64,000 nucleotides of DNA from Lacrimispora sp. BS-2. Its GTDB lineage: Bacteria > Bacillota > Clostridia > Lachnospirales > Lachnospiraceae. Position 1 is the first letter of the stretch. Each line of letters begins with the position of its first letter. Positions 33,693 to 43,262 of this stretch are shown in pieces. Below the pieces are notes generated by a model. It did not search any database. It had not been told where the DNA came from and saw only the letters and a program-made list of their open reading frames with translations. The translations under genes and the position numbers were made by a program. The stretch lies in assembly GCF_040207125.1 (NCBI RefSeq), contig NZ_CP157940.1:4154001-4218000 (forward strand), read 5' to 3'.

Positions 33693-35624
33693 ATGAGAAT
33701 GAAAGTATCCAACTACATCTCCCAAAAGCTGGTAGATTCCGGGATTACACAGGTATTTACGGTTACCGGCGGCGGAGCCATGCATTTAAACGACGCTTTA
33801 GGGCATCAGGAGGGAATGCACTGCTTATATAACCATCACGAGCAGGCATGTGCCATTGCTGCAGAATCCTATGCCAGAATAGAAGGCCGCATAGCGGCTG
33901 TCTGCGTGACCACAGGCCCTGGCGGGACCAATGCCATTACCGGAGTGCTTGGAGGTTATCTGGATTCGATTCCCATGTTAATTTTATCAGGCCAGGTGCG
34001 CTATGACACAACGGCCAGATGGTCGGAAGTCGGGATCAGAGCCATGGGAGACCAGGAGTTTGATATAACAAAGGCTATTGACTGTATGACAAAATACAGC
34101 GAGATGGTAATTGACCCCATGAGGATCCGTTACACTCTGGAAAAAGCCATTTACCTTGCCTTATCCGGCCGCCCCGGCCCCACCTGGCTGGACATCCCGT
34201 TAAACGTCCAGGGCGCCTATATTGAAACAGATGACTTGATCGGTTTTTCAGCGAAAAATTATGAGCAGGGCGGAGACGGCTGGACTTGTGAAAACGAAGC
34301 GAAAATAAAAGAAGACGAAGCAGGCTCCGGCGAAAAACGCCAGGTCCTTCCCCCCAAGGTAACGTCAGATGTTGCCCGCACCATTTTAGATAAAATAAAA
34401 TCCTCTTCCAGACCGGTAATTAATGCAGGCAACGGAATCCGTATCGGACAAGCCCATGAGGTATTCATGCGGGTAGCAGAAAAGCTGGGAATCCCCGTTG
34501 TGACAGGATGGAACAGCCAGGACTGCATAGAAGACGAACACCCTCTATATACAGGGCGTGGCGGCGGAATGGGAGACCGTGCAGGAAACTTTGCCATTCA
34601 AAACAGCGATCTGGTTCTTTCCCTCGGAAGCCGCTTAAGCATCCGGCAGGTAGGGTACAATTATACGACTTGGGCCAGGGATGCCTATGTGATCGTCAAT
34701 GATATCGATCCTGAGGAGCTGAAGAAGCCTTCCGTTCATGCCGACATGAGAGTCCATGCCGATGTCAAAGGTTTGCTGACAGCTTTGGAAAAGCTTCTGG
34801 ATTCAGAATACCAGTCTTCTCCCCAACACCCTCTTTTTTCCGGCGGAAAAGGTCTTAACAACATGACCTGGAACGAGACCTGCCGGATGTGGAAGGAAAC
34901 ATATCCGGTCGTGCTTCCAAAGCATTACAGCAATGGAGACAATGAGGAAGCCAATGTTTACGCATTCATTAACAAACTGAGCAGCCGGGTTCCTGAAAAC
35001 AGGGTCACTGTAGTAGGAAACGGTTCAGCCTGTGTTGTTGGAGGACATGCCTATATTATTAAGAAGGAGCAGCGGTTCATATCCAACTCAGCAGTTGCCT
35101 CCATGGGCTATGATCTCCCAGCCGCTATTGGAGCCTGTATGGCGGAACATGGAAAAGACATAATTCTGGTTACAGGTGACGGAAGCATTCAGATGAACTT
35201 ACAGGAGCTTCAGACCATCATTCATCACCGTATGCCAATTAAGATATTTCTTATTAATAATGGAGGATACCATTCCATCCGCCAGACCCAGAAGAATTTC
35301 TTTGGGGAGCCGCTGGTGGGAATCGGAGTGGACAGCCAGGACTTAAGCTTTCCTGACATGGAAAAGCTTTCAGCAGCCTATGGCTATCCTTATGTTCGTG
35401 CATGCCATAACAGCCAGCTGGAGCATGCTGTTGAAACGGCACTGTCCACGGAGGGACCGGTGATCTGTGAGGTATTTGTAAGCAAGGATCAGAATTTTGA
35501 ACCAAAGTCCTCTGCCAAGCGCCTGCCGGACGGAACCCTTACTTCCCCGCCGCTAGAGGATCTGTCCCCATTTCTTTCCGATGAAGAGATGGACCGGAAT
35601 ATGATCATCTCTAGAATCAGGTAA
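33693..35624 (+). CDS. Thiamine diphosphate enzyme, acetolactate-synthase-like
   Basis: A 643-residue ThDP enzyme with the three domains of the acetohydroxyacid synthase family. Glu50 in NHHEQACAIAAESYAR is the cofactor-activating glutamate, the central domain starts near VINAGNGIRIG, and GDGS (495-498) followed by LINN about 25 residues later is the ThDP/Mg site. An extra acidic stretch (about 185-225) separates the first two domains. It is not next to ilvN or other branched-chain amino acid genes. In a glycan locus, such proteins include YerE, which adds an acetyl group from pyruvate to a keto-sugar. That role is inferred here. ATG 33693 is chosen because AAAGGAGAG stands seven bases before it; the longer frame from 33648 lacks a site. 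Confidence 0.78.
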   Translation: MRMKVSNYISQKLVDSGITQVFTVTGGGAMHLNDALGHQEGMHCLYNHHEQACAIAAESYARIEGRIAAVCVTTGPGGTNAITGVLGGYLDSIPMLILSGQVRYDTTARWSEVGIRAMGDQEFDITKAIDCMTKYSEMVIDPMRIRYTLEKAIYLALSGRPGPTWLDIPLNVQGAYIETDDLIGFSAKNYEQGGDGWTCENEAKIKEDEAGSGEKRQVLPPKVTSDVARTILDKIKSSSRPVINAGNGIRIGQAHEVFMRVAEKLGIPVVTGWNSQDCIEDEHPLYTGRGGGMGDRAGNFAIQNSDLVLSLGSRLSIRQVGYNYTTWARDAYVIVNDIDPEELKKPSVHADMRVHADVKGLLTALEKLLDSEYQSSPQHPLFSGGKGLNNMTWNETCRMWKETYPVVLPKHYSNGDNEEANVYAFINKLSSRVPENRVTVVGNGSACVVGGHAYIIKKEQRFISNSAVASMGYDLPAAIGACMAEHGKDIILVTGDGSIQMNLQELQTIIHHRMPIKIFLINNGGYHSIRQTQKNFFGEPLVGIGVDSQDLSFPDMEKLSAAYGYPYVRACHNSQLEHAVETALSTEGPVICEVFVSKDQNFEPKSSAKRLPDGTLTSPPLEDLSPFLSDEEMDRNMIISRIR

Positions 35625-35716
35625 TCCTGCAGCATCGGCCGGATGCAGGAATGGAATCATTCCTGCACCTGGCTCATTGCCGGCAGAAATAAAAACCAAC
35701 AAGTGGAGGAAAAACG

Positions 35717-36664
35717 TTGAACGTTGTTGTAACAGGGGCCACCAGTTTTCTTGGAAGAGCATTGGTTGACCGGCTTTTATTAGAAAAAAACCAGGTATTT
35801 GCGGTGGTCCGTCCCGGTTCCAAGAATATGGGAAGCCTTATAAACGAGCGGGAGGGCCTCATACGGATCGAGCGGAACTTAGAAGAACTTCATGAGCTTT
35901 CCCAGTTAATCCATGAGCCATGCCAGGCATTTTACCATTTTGGCTGGGATGGATCAGGAAGTGAAAACCGGATGAAAAGGGAGGTTCAGCAAAAGAACGT
36001 GGAGGATTCCTTAAAGGCTTTGGAAGGAGCCAGACGTCTTGGCTGCAAGCGCTTCCTCTTCAGCGGTTCTCAGGCAGAATACGGAATTCACAGAGAGGCA
36101 ATGACAGAAGAGACAGAATGCAAGCCTGTTTCCGAATATGGCAGGGCAAAACTGGAATTTTCAGAAAAGGCCAAGTCACTGACAGAGAACTGGAGAAAAA
36201 CAGGGATATCAGAGATGGAATACATCCATACCAGAATATTCAGCGTGTACGGTCCAGGTGATCATCCCTGGTCCCTGGTGGAAAGCTGCCTTAGAGCATT
36301 TGGCAGGGGAGAGTACATTTCCCTGGGGGAGTGTACGCAAATATGGAATTTTTTATATCTTGACGATTGCATCCGGGCGCTGATACTTTTGATGGAACAG
36401 GAGAAAGAATCGGTTTCCGGAATTTATAATGTGGCAGGACCGGAAGGGGAAAACCGTCCTTTAAGGGAATACATCCGGACCATGTATGAGGACCTTGGTT
36501 TTCACGGAAGCTACAGCTACGGCAGAAGGGCGCCCAATGCAGAGGGACCGGCAAATCTTATTCCCGATATTAAAAAGCTGGAAAAAGCAACCGGATGGCA
36601 GCCGCTTGTGAATTTTCAGGAAGGAATCCGGCGGACTTATCAGGCGGCTGCCATATCCGATTGA
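35717..36664 (+). CDS. NAD-dependent sugar epimerase/dehydratase/reductase (extended SDR)
   Basis: A 315-residue extended SDR. VVVTGATSFLGRALVDRLL is the nucleotide-binding loop, FSGSQAEYG the serine region and SEYGRAKLEF the catalytic Y-x3-K. HTRIFSVYGPGDHPWSLV and WNFLYLDDCIRALI are typical of NDP-sugar enzymes and bring to mind 4-keto reductases such as RfbJ. It probably acts on a nucleotide sugar in the cytoplasm. The start is TTG 35717, six bases after GGAGGA. It lies between the ThDP enzyme and a C-methyltransferase, so a shared sugar substrate is likely. Confidence 0.8.
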   Translation: MNVVVTGATSFLGRALVDRLLLEKNQVFAVVRPGSKNMGSLINEREGLIRIERNLEELHELSQLIHEPCQAFYHFGWDGSGSENRMKREVQQKNVEDSLKALEGARRLGCKRFLFSGSQAEYGIHREAMTEETECKPVSEYGRAKLEFSEKAKSLTENWRKTGISEMEYIHTRIFSVYGPGDHPWSLVESCLRAFGRGEYISLGECTQIWNFLYLDDCIRALILLMEQEKESVSGIYNVAGPEGENRPLREYIRTMYEDLGFHGSYSYGRRAPNAEGPANLIPDIKKLEKATGWQPLVNFQEGIRRTYQAAAISD

Positions 36665-36708
36665 TTCGCTAGGATACAAAAATATTGACTTGGAGGAATT
36701 TTTGTGGT

Positions 36709-37902
36709 ATGAGAGATAGGATTTGTATTGTATGCGGCAGGCCACTTGGGGAAAAGCCACTGATGACCCTTACGGATATGCCTGCTTCGGCTCAGGATAT
36801 CCCGGCAAGAGAAGAACTGGAAGAGGAACAGGGAATCACCCTTTCTCTTCATCAGTGTCAGGCATGCGGTCTGGTGCAGTTTGATTGTGAACCTGTGGCA
36901 TACTACAAGGACGTGATCCGTTCCGGCGGCTTTACCACCACCATGGTAAACTTAAGAAAGAGCCAGTACCGGCATTTTATTGATAAGTATGATCTGAAAG
37001 GAAAGAAGCTGATTGAGGCCGGATGCGGCCAGGGAGAATTTCTTTCTGTGCTGTCGGAGTTTCCGGTAAAGGCTTATGGAATCGAAAACAGGGAAAGTCT
37101 TGTCAGCCTTGCAAGGGAAAAGGGACTTACCGTCTGGAAGCAGTTTGCAGCAGAAGGAGAAGTCCTTGCAGCCGATGACGGCAGTGCAGCCGGCCCCTAT
37201 GACGGGTTTCTGTCCTTTAATTTTCTGGAGCACCAGCCGGATCCGGTGGGAATGCTCCGCGGCATCGCGGACAACTTATCAGAAGAGGGAGTAGGCTTAA
37301 TTACGGTTCCAAGCCTGGAATATATCCTGCAGTATGACGGGTATTATGAACTGATCCGGGACCATCTTGCCTATTATACCTTTGATACTCTGCGCTATGC
37401 GGTAGAAATGGCCGGGTTTCAGGTATTGGAGGAGGAAATGGTAAATCGGGATACTCTTTCTGTCATTGTGAGAAAAAGAAAGCAGTCAGAAGGAAAGCCG
37501 GATGACGGCAGAAAAGGGACTCCGGTGGACATATCAGGTCTTGTGGAAAGCCTGGATACCATTGGCAGGGAACTGGAAGAGCTGGCCGGCAGGCTTAAGG
37601 ACCAGGGAAAGAGCCTGGCAATATGGGGAGCCAGCCACCAGGGCTTTACTCTGGCTTCTACAACGGTCATTGGCCGGTTTGCAAGATACGTGATTGATTC
37701 CGCACCCTTTAAGCAGGGAAAGTACGCCCCTGCCTCCCATCTTCCCATTGTACCACCGGATCATTACCATAAGGACCCGGTAGATGCCATTTTAATTGTG
37801 GCTCCTGGTTATACGGATGAGATAGCGGGAATCATACAGGAAAAATTTGGCCGGAATCTAGAGATTTTGGCGTTAAAATCCAATCATTTGGAAAGGATAT
37901 AA
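36709..37902 (+). CDS. Sugar C-methyltransferase (zinc-binding, three-domain type)
   Basis: A 397-residue protein with the domain order of NDP-sugar C-methyltransferases. First comes a zinc site with Cys6, Cys9, Cys50 and Cys53 (CIVC and CQAC, PF08421). Next is a SAM-binding domain (LIEAGCGQGEFLSVL) with FLSFNFLEHQPDP, and last a C-terminal PF08484-like domain with LAIWGASHQGFTLAS. Relatives such as TylC3 and NovU methylate a ring carbon of a keto-sugar nucleotide and create a branched sugar. ATG 36709 is 11 bases after GGAGGA, somewhat far; an alternative TTG at 36685 has no upstream site. It is adjacent to the SDR and the dehydrogenase, spaced 9 bases from the latter. Confidence 0.83.
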   Translation: MRDRICIVCGRPLGEKPLMTLTDMPASAQDIPAREELEEEQGITLSLHQCQACGLVQFDCEPVAYYKDVIRSGGFTTTMVNLRKSQYRHFIDKYDLKGKKLIEAGCGQGEFLSVLSEFPVKAYGIENRESLVSLAREKGLTVWKQFAAEGEVLAADDGSAAGPYDGFLSFNFLEHQPDPVGMLRGIADNLSEEGVGLITVPSLEYILQYDGYYELIRDHLAYYTFDTLRYAVEMAGFQVLEEEMVNRDTLSVIVRKRKQSEGKPDDGRKGTPVDISGLVESLDTIGRELEELAGRLKDQGKSLAIWGASHQGFTLASTTVIGRFARYVIDSAPFKQGKYAPASHLPIVPPDHYHKDPVDAILIVAPGYTDEIAGIIQEKFGRNLEILALKSNHLERI

Positions 37903-37911
37903 GAAAAACCT

Positions 37912-38979
37912 ATGAAAGCTTTTGTTTTGATCGAACCTGGCAAGGTCGGCTGGTATGATGCGCCGGAACCTTCCATAACTCCTTATGGAGCCATTCTCCG
38001 CCCCATCGCGGTGACCCCCTGCTCCTCTGATGTCCATACGGTATATGGGGGAGGCTCGCGGAAGGCTCCCAACCTGATTTTGGGACATGAATGCGTGGCG
38101 GAGGTCCTGGAGACCGGAGAACTGGTCTGCGACTTTAAAGCCGGAGATCTGGTGGCGGTTCCTGCCATCACGCCGGACTGGAGAGCCTGCGGAATCCAGG
38201 AAGGGAATTTTAAGCATGCGTCCGCCCCTTTTTCCGGTCATCAGCTTGGAAGGACGGCGCCGGGAGTATTTGCAGAGAAATTTTTAATTCCTGATGCAGA
38301 TACCACTTTGGCGAAAATTCCGGAGGGAATCAGCCTGGAACAGGCCCTTATGTGCGTGGATGTAGTTACTACAGGCTTTACGGGAGCGGAATTTGCAGAT
38401 ATTAAAATCGGTGATACCGTAGTGGTCCTGGGGATCGGCCCCATTGGGCTTATGGCGGTTGAAGGAGCACGACATTTGGGGGCTGCAAGGATCCTGGCAG
38501 TTGGCAGCAGGCCCATTTGTGTGGAACTTGCCAGGGAGTTCGGAGCCACAGAGGTCTTAAGCTATAAGGATGGAAACGTGACGGAACAGGTCATGGAACG
38601 GACGGGAGGTCTTGGAGCCGACAGTGTTATCATATGCGGAGGCGGGGATGAGGTCTTTGCCCAGGCGGTAGATATGGCCAGGTACGGAATCGGAACCATA
38701 TCCAATGTAAATTACTATGGCGGAACCGGAAGTCTGCCATTCCCCAAGTTTTCAGGAGGACGGGGCATGGCGGGAAAGACCATCCACACAGAGCTTGCAA
38801 AGGGCGGCAGAGTGAGAATGGAACGCCTCTTAAAAATGGTCCAGTATGGAAGGATCAATCCAGAGAAGCTGGTGACTCACCACCTTTATGGCCTGGAGCA
38901 GGTTGAGACAGCTCTGCAGCTTATGAAAGAAAAGCCGGAAGATCTGATTAAAGTGATGGTTCGGATAGATTGGAAGTGA
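37912..38979 (+). CDS. Zinc-dependent secondary-alcohol dehydrogenase (isopropanol dehydrogenase-like)
   Basis: A 355-residue medium-chain dehydrogenase. From memory it lines up closely with the NADP-dependent secondary-alcohol dehydrogenase of Thermoanaerobacter and Clostridium beijerinckii. The catalytic zinc ligands fall at the same numbers (Cys37 in VTPCSSD, His59 in LILGHE, Asp150 in MCVDVVTTGF). VPAITPDWR, VVVLGIGPIGLMAV and the NADP-selecting VGSRP are all kept, as are GRVRMERLL and KPEDLIKVMV at the end. No structural zinc lobe is seen. Such enzymes interconvert methyl ketones and secondary alcohols. Inside a glycan cassette beside a ThDP enzyme, the likely substrate is an acetyl branch on a sugar; this is inference. 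Small free ketones remain an alternative. Confidence 0.85.
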   Translation: MKAFVLIEPGKVGWYDAPEPSITPYGAILRPIAVTPCSSDVHTVYGGGSRKAPNLILGHECVAEVLETGELVCDFKAGDLVAVPAITPDWRACGIQEGNFKHASAPFSGHQLGRTAPGVFAEKFLIPDADTTLAKIPEGISLEQALMCVDVVTTGFTGAEFADIKIGDTVVVLGIGPIGLMAVEGARHLGAARILAVGSRPICVELAREFGATEVLSYKDGNVTEQVMERTGGLGADSVIICGGGDEVFAQAVDMARYGIGTISNVNYYGGTGSLPFPKFSGGRGMAGKTIHTELAKGGRVRMERLLKMVQYGRINPEKLVTHHLYGLEQVETALQLMKEKPEDLIKVMVRIDWK

Positions 38980-38983
38980 ACAT

Positions 38984-39991
38984 ATGAAAACAATAAGCAT
39001 CGTGATTCCCTGTTACAATGAGGAAGAAAATGTAAATGCCATGTACCAGGCGATTGACAATATATTTAAAACTGATTTGCCAGATTACTCCTATGAGCTG
39101 ATTTTTATTGACAATGATTCTAAGGACCGTACCAGGGAAATTATCCGGGACTTATGTTCTCAGGAGAAAAGGGTAAAAGGGATTTTTAACGCCAAGAATT
39201 TCGGGCAGTTCAATTCCCCTTATTACGCCATGCTCCAGTCAACAGGAGACTGCACCATCCTTATGGCCGCGGATTTCCAGGACCCTGTAGAGATGATCCC
39301 AAAGTATGTAAAGGAATGGGAAAAGGGCTATAAGATCGTCATTGGGATCAAGAAATCCAGCAAAGAGAATAAGATCATGTACTGGCTGAGAAGCTGCTAT
39401 TATAAGACCATTAAGAGGCTTTCCGATGTGGAGCAGATCGAGCATTTTACCGGCTTTGGCTTATACGACCAAAGGTTTATAAAGGTTCTTAGGGAGTTAG
39501 ATGACCCTACGCCTTTCCTCCGCGGAATTGTGGCGGAGCTTGGCTTCCGGCGCAAGGAGATTCCGTATGAGCAGCCTAAAAGACGGGCAGGAAAGACAAG
39601 CAATAATTTTTACCGTCTGTATGACGCGGCCATGTTAAGTGTTACTTCTTACACCAAGGTAGGGCTTCGCCTTGCGACCATATTTGGGAGCATATGCTCC
39701 TTTGCTAGTATGATGGTAGCCCTTATTTATCTGGTCATGAAGCTGGTGTACTGGGACCGTTTTCCAGCCGGCATGGCTCCTCTATTGATCGGCATGTGTT
39801 TTCTTGGCTCCGTACAGATCTTTTTTATAGGACTTGTGGGAGAATATGTTCTGTCCATCAATGCCCGTGTTATGAAGCGGCCTCTTGTGATTGAAGAGGA
39901 GAGGATCAATTTTACAGAAAAAGCGGAAGGCAGTTTGGATGAAGAGATTTTTTTAATGACGGCATCCATGGAGAATAGCGATGAAATATAA
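38984..39991 (+). CDS. GT2 polyprenyl-phosphate glycosyltransferase (GtrB/DPM1-like)
   Basis: A 335-residue enzyme with a GT2 domain (ISIVIPCYNEEENVNAMY, LIFIDNDSKDRT, NFGQFNSPYYAML, LMAADFQDP with the metal site) and two C-terminal membrane segments (about 230-255 and 263-290). The linker contains KRRAGKTSNNFYRLYDAAML, typical of GtrB, ArnC and related enzymes. These transfer a sugar from an NDP donor to undecaprenyl phosphate, giving a donor for later transfer outside the cell. It directly follows the dehydrogenase gene (4 bases), so it may load the special sugar made by the preceding four enzymes. It overlaps the next gene by 11 bases. Confidence 0.87.
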   Translation: MKTISIVIPCYNEEENVNAMYQAIDNIFKTDLPDYSYELIFIDNDSKDRTREIIRDLCSQEKRVKGIFNAKNFGQFNSPYYAMLQSTGDCTILMAADFQDPVEMIPKYVKEWEKGYKIVIGIKKSSKENKIMYWLRSCYYKTIKRLSDVEQIEHFTGFGLYDQRFIKVLRELDDPTPFLRGIVAELGFRRKEIPYEQPKRRAGKTSNNFYRLYDAAMLSVTSYTKVGLRLATIFGSICSFASMMVALIYLVMKLVYWDRFPAGMAPLLIGMCFLGSVQIFFIGLVGEYVLSINARVMKRPLVIEEERINFTEKAEGSLDEEIFLMTASMENSDEI

Positions 39992-42173
39992 GATAGATGT
40001 AGCAAGAATCCGTGAAAATTCAATCGTATTAAACGGCTGGGTCATTGGAAAGAGCCTTGACTCAGAGGCAGCGTTTGAGGTTTTGGACGGGCAGGAAAAA
40101 AGCGTGGAATTTAAGTATGTGGCCGTGCGCAGAGATGATGTGTGCCAGATCTATTTTAAGAAGGCGGCCGAAAAGGATTTAGGATTTGACATCCGCATTC
40201 CCTATATCCGGGAAAAAAATGAGGACAGGACCCTGGTGATCCGGTGTGACGGGAAAACTGTCAGAGTGAAGTTAAATGCCGATATCATTGAAAGACAGAA
40301 CAGTTCTGCCCATAAAAAAAGCACAAAGCTGAAAAGCATGATGAATGTACAGACCTTCCGGTCTGCCGTGGATTTCTGGAAGGAAAACGGCTTTAAGGCA
40401 TTTGTGTTAAAATCCAGGCACAAGCTTCAGGGAATTGACAGTGATTATGATTATCCGGAATGGTACGCACTTACGAAAACCACGGACGAGGAGCTGGAAG
40501 CCCAGAAAAAGGCGGATTTTGACTATAGACCTAAGATGTCTGTGGTAATACCTGCTTACAAGACGCCGGAGCGTTATCTGTCAGCCATGCTGGATTCCCT
40601 CCTTGCCCAGACCTATGGGAACTGGGAAGTGTGCATTGCAGACGGAAGCCCAAAGGGAGAGGGCGTGGAACGGGTATTAAAGCGTTATGCCATAAAGGAT
40701 GAACGGATTCGTTATGTGATCCTTGGAGAAAATAAAGGCATTGCAGGAAATACCAATGCTGCCATGGAAATGGCGACGGGAGATTTTATTGTCCTGGCGG
40801 ACCATGACGATACCCTGGCACCGGATGCGTTGTTTGAGTGCGTAAAGGCCATTAATTCTGATCCGGAAATTGATGTGGTTTATACCGATGAAGATAAGCT
40901 TGACATTGACGGAGGAGAATTGTTTGAACCTCATTTTAAACCTGATTTTAACCCGGATCTTTTGACAAGCGTCAATTATATCTGCCATTTGTTTGTGGTG
41001 AACCATGAGCTGCTTATGGAGGTGGGAGGCTTTCGTGAAGAATTTGACGGAGCCCAGGATTATGATTTTATTTTCCGGTGCACGGAAAAAGCCAGAAAAA
41101 TATACCATATTCCCAAGGCCCTGTATCACTGGCGCTGCCATCAAAACTCCACTTCAAGTAACCCGGAGAGCAAATTATACGCCTTTGAGGCGGGAGCAAG
41201 AGCCATCAAGGCCCACTATGACAGGGTTGGCATAGAGGTACAGTCCGTGGAAAAGGGAATTGATTACGGAATTTATCATACTACGTTTAAAATAACAGAA
41301 ACTCCCCTGGTTTCTGTCATCATACCCAACAAGGATCACAGCGCTGATCTGGATTTATGCATTCGCTCCATCATGGAGAAATCTACCTATCAGAACCTGG
41401 AATTTATTGTTGTGGAAAATAACAGCACTGCCACGGAAACCTTTGAATATTATGACAGGATCCAGAAGGAATTCGATTTCGTCCATGTGGTTACATGGGA
41501 GAGGGAATTTAACTACTCTGCCATCAATAACTTTGGTGTTGCCCATGCAAAAGGCGAATATCTCCTGTTTTTAAATAATGACACGGAAATGATTAACCGA
41601 GAAAGCATCCATGAGATGTTAGGCTTCTGCCAGAGAGAGGATGTAGGCGCTGTCGGAGTCAGGCTTCTTTATTCCGATGACACCATTCAGCATGCCGGTG
41701 TGGTGGTTGGCTTCGGCGGCATTGCCGGGCATACCTTTATCGGACTTCACAAGGCGGAGAGCAGCTATTTCAATCAGGCCATGTGTGCCAGAGATTACAG
41801 CGCAGTAACAGCTGCCTGTATGATGAGCAAAAAATCCCTGTTTGAGGAAGCGGGCGGTTTTTCAGAAGACCTTGCCGTTGCCTTTAATGATATTGATTTC
41901 TGCATGAAGATCCGGTCCTTAAATAAGCTGGTGGTTTATGCACCATATGCCCTGTTCTATCATTATGAGTCAAAATCAAGAGGGCTTGAGGATACGCCGG
42001 AGAAAGTGGTCCGTTTTAATCAGGAGATTAAAAAGTTTTCCCAGAAGTGGCCGGATATCTTAAGAGACGGGGATCCTTATTACAACCCCAATTTAACCCT
42101 GCGTAAATCCAATTTTGCCCTGCGGGACCTTCGAAAAGAAAAAATCGGGGAACCCTATAAGCTTGAGGTATGA
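39981..42173 (+). CDS. Tandem GT2 glycosyltransferase with an N-terminal beta domain
   Basis: A 730-residue three-part protein. Residues 1-105 form a beta-rich domain of unknown type (MKYKIDVARIRENSIVLNGW onward). The first GT2 domain begins near residue 180 (MSVVIPAYKTPERYL, NKGIAGNTNAAM, LADHDDTL). A second begins near residue 440 (LVSVIIPNKDHSADLD, VVENNSTATETFE, FLNNDTEM). The layout matches rhamnosyltransferase-like proteins of O-antigen and rhamnan loci, each domain adding one residue. It overlaps the preceding gene by 11 bases and is followed two bases later by another GT2. No transmembrane segment is evident. Confidence 0.85.
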   Translation: MKYKIDVARIRENSIVLNGWVIGKSLDSEAAFEVLDGQEKSVEFKYVAVRRDDVCQIYFKKAAEKDLGFDIRIPYIREKNEDRTLVIRCDGKTVRVKLNADIIERQNSSAHKKSTKLKSMMNVQTFRSAVDFWKENGFKAFVLKSRHKLQGIDSDYDYPEWYALTKTTDEELEAQKKADFDYRPKMSVVIPAYKTPERYLSAMLDSLLAQTYGNWEVCIADGSPKGEGVERVLKRYAIKDERIRYVILGENKGIAGNTNAAMEMATGDFIVLADHDDTLAPDALFECVKAINSDPEIDVVYTDEDKLDIDGGELFEPHFKPDFNPDLLTSVNYICHLFVVNHELLMEVGGFREEFDGAQDYDFIFRCTEKARKIYHIPKALYHWRCHQNSTSSNPESKLYAFEAGARAIKAHYDRVGIEVQSVEKGIDYGIYHTTFKITETPLVSVIIPNKDHSADLDLCIRSIMEKSTYQNLEFIVVENNSTATETFEYYDRIQKEFDFVHVVTWEREFNYSAINNFGVAHAKGEYLLFLNNDTEMINRESIHEMLGFCQREDVGAVGVRLLYSDDTIQHAGVVVGFGGIAGHTFIGLHKAESSYFNQAMCARDYSAVTAACMMSKKSLFEEAGGFSEDLAVAFNDIDFCMKIRSLNKLVVYAPYALFYHYESKSRGLEDTPEKVVRFNQEIKKFSQKWPDILRDGDPYYNPNLTLRKSNFALRDLRKEKIGEPYKLEV

Positions 42174-42174
42174 G

Positions 42175-43164
42175 ATGGAAAAGAAAGTAACGGTTATTAT
42201 TCCTAATTATAACGGATTAAAATTTATGGAACCTTGTTTTAAGGCCCTGGAAGCTCAGAGTGATAAGAACTTTGAGCTTCTTGTGGTGGATAACGGTTCC
42301 ACAGATGGAAGCGTAAAATGGCTGAAGGACAGAAAAATTCCATCTGTTTTCCTGGAGGAGAACACAGGCTTTTCCGGAGCTGTAAATGTGGGAATCCGCC
42401 AAGCAAAAACGCCTTATATCATTTTGCTGAACAATGATACGGAGCCGGAACCTGATTATGTAAAGGAACTGGTCCGTGCCATGGACCGGTCGCCTAAGAT
42501 ATTTTCCGTCAGCAGCAAGATGATCCAGCTATACCATAAAGAGCTTATGGACGATGCAGGGGATATGTACAGCATTTTAGGTTGGGCTTATCAAAGGGGC
42601 GTGGGACAAAGCAGCAAGGGCTATCAAAAGGCCCGCAGCGTTTTTGCAGCCTGCGCAGGAGCCGCCATTTACAGGCGGGAAGTGTTTCAGGAAATCGGTG
42701 GCTTTGACGAGGCCCATTTTGCATATCTGGAAGATATTGATGTGGGTTACCGGGCAAAGATCTACGGATATGAAAACCTATACTGCCCCACAGCCGTGGT
42801 TTACCATGTGGGCAGCGGAACCAGCGGATCCAAGTATAATTCCTTTAAAGTCCGGCTGGCTGCCAGAAATAATGTTTATTTAAATTATAAGAATATGCCT
42901 GTTTTGCAGCTTCTGGTGAATCTGCTTCCCATATTAGCCGGAACCTTTGTGAAGTACCTGTTTTTTAAGAAGATCGGCTTTGCTTCCGACTATGCAGAGG
43001 GGCTTAAAGAGGGATTGAGAACGGCAAAAAATACCAGAAAGGTACCGTTCCGGATGTCTCACCTTGGCAATTATTTTCGGATTGAGGGAGAGCTGATTCT
43101 TGGAACGTTCCTCTATATATGGGAATTTTTACGAAGAAAGTTAAAAATTTTCAGGTCATTTTAA
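42175..43164 (+). CDS. GT2 family glycosyltransferase (WbbL/rhamnosyltransferase-like)
   Basis: A 329-residue GT2 enzyme with VTVIIPNYNGLKFMEPCF, LLVVDNGSTDGSVKWL, NTGFSGAVNVGIRQA and LLNNDTEPEPDYV. FDEAHFAYLEDIDVGYRAKI and VGSGTSGSKYNSFKVRLAAR in the second half are typical of the WbbL group. A C-terminal hydrophobic stretch near residue 245 may associate with the membrane. ATG 42175 directly follows the previous stop with GAGGT upstream; the longer frame from 42115 lies inside the preceding gene and lacks a site. Confidence 0.87.
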   Translation: MEKKVTVIIPNYNGLKFMEPCFKALEAQSDKNFELLVVDNGSTDGSVKWLKDRKIPSVFLEENTGFSGAVNVGIRQAKTPYIILLNNDTEPEPDYVKELVRAMDRSPKIFSVSSKMIQLYHKELMDDAGDMYSILGWAYQRGVGQSSKGYQKARSVFAACAGAAIYRREVFQEIGGFDEAHFAYLEDIDVGYRAKIYGYENLYCPTAVVYHVGSGTSGSKYNSFKVRLAARNNVYLNYKNMPVLQLLVNLLPILAGTFVKYLFFKKIGFASDYAEGLKEGLRTAKNTRKVPFRMSHLGNYFRIEGELILGTFLYIWEFLRRKLKIFRSF

Positions 43165-43262
43165 GAATATTTTAATGGCATCATATTGACATATCATGTA
43201 TAATATACGGGAATTATGGTGGAGAAGTATGGTGCAATGCACGAATGGAAGGTCTTGCTGCT

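Noticed and set aside
43187..43206. TTGACA followed by TATAAT upstream of the third initiating transferase
   Set aside because: Only seven bases separate the two boxes, so they cannot form one promoter; the TATAAT alone is weak evidence.
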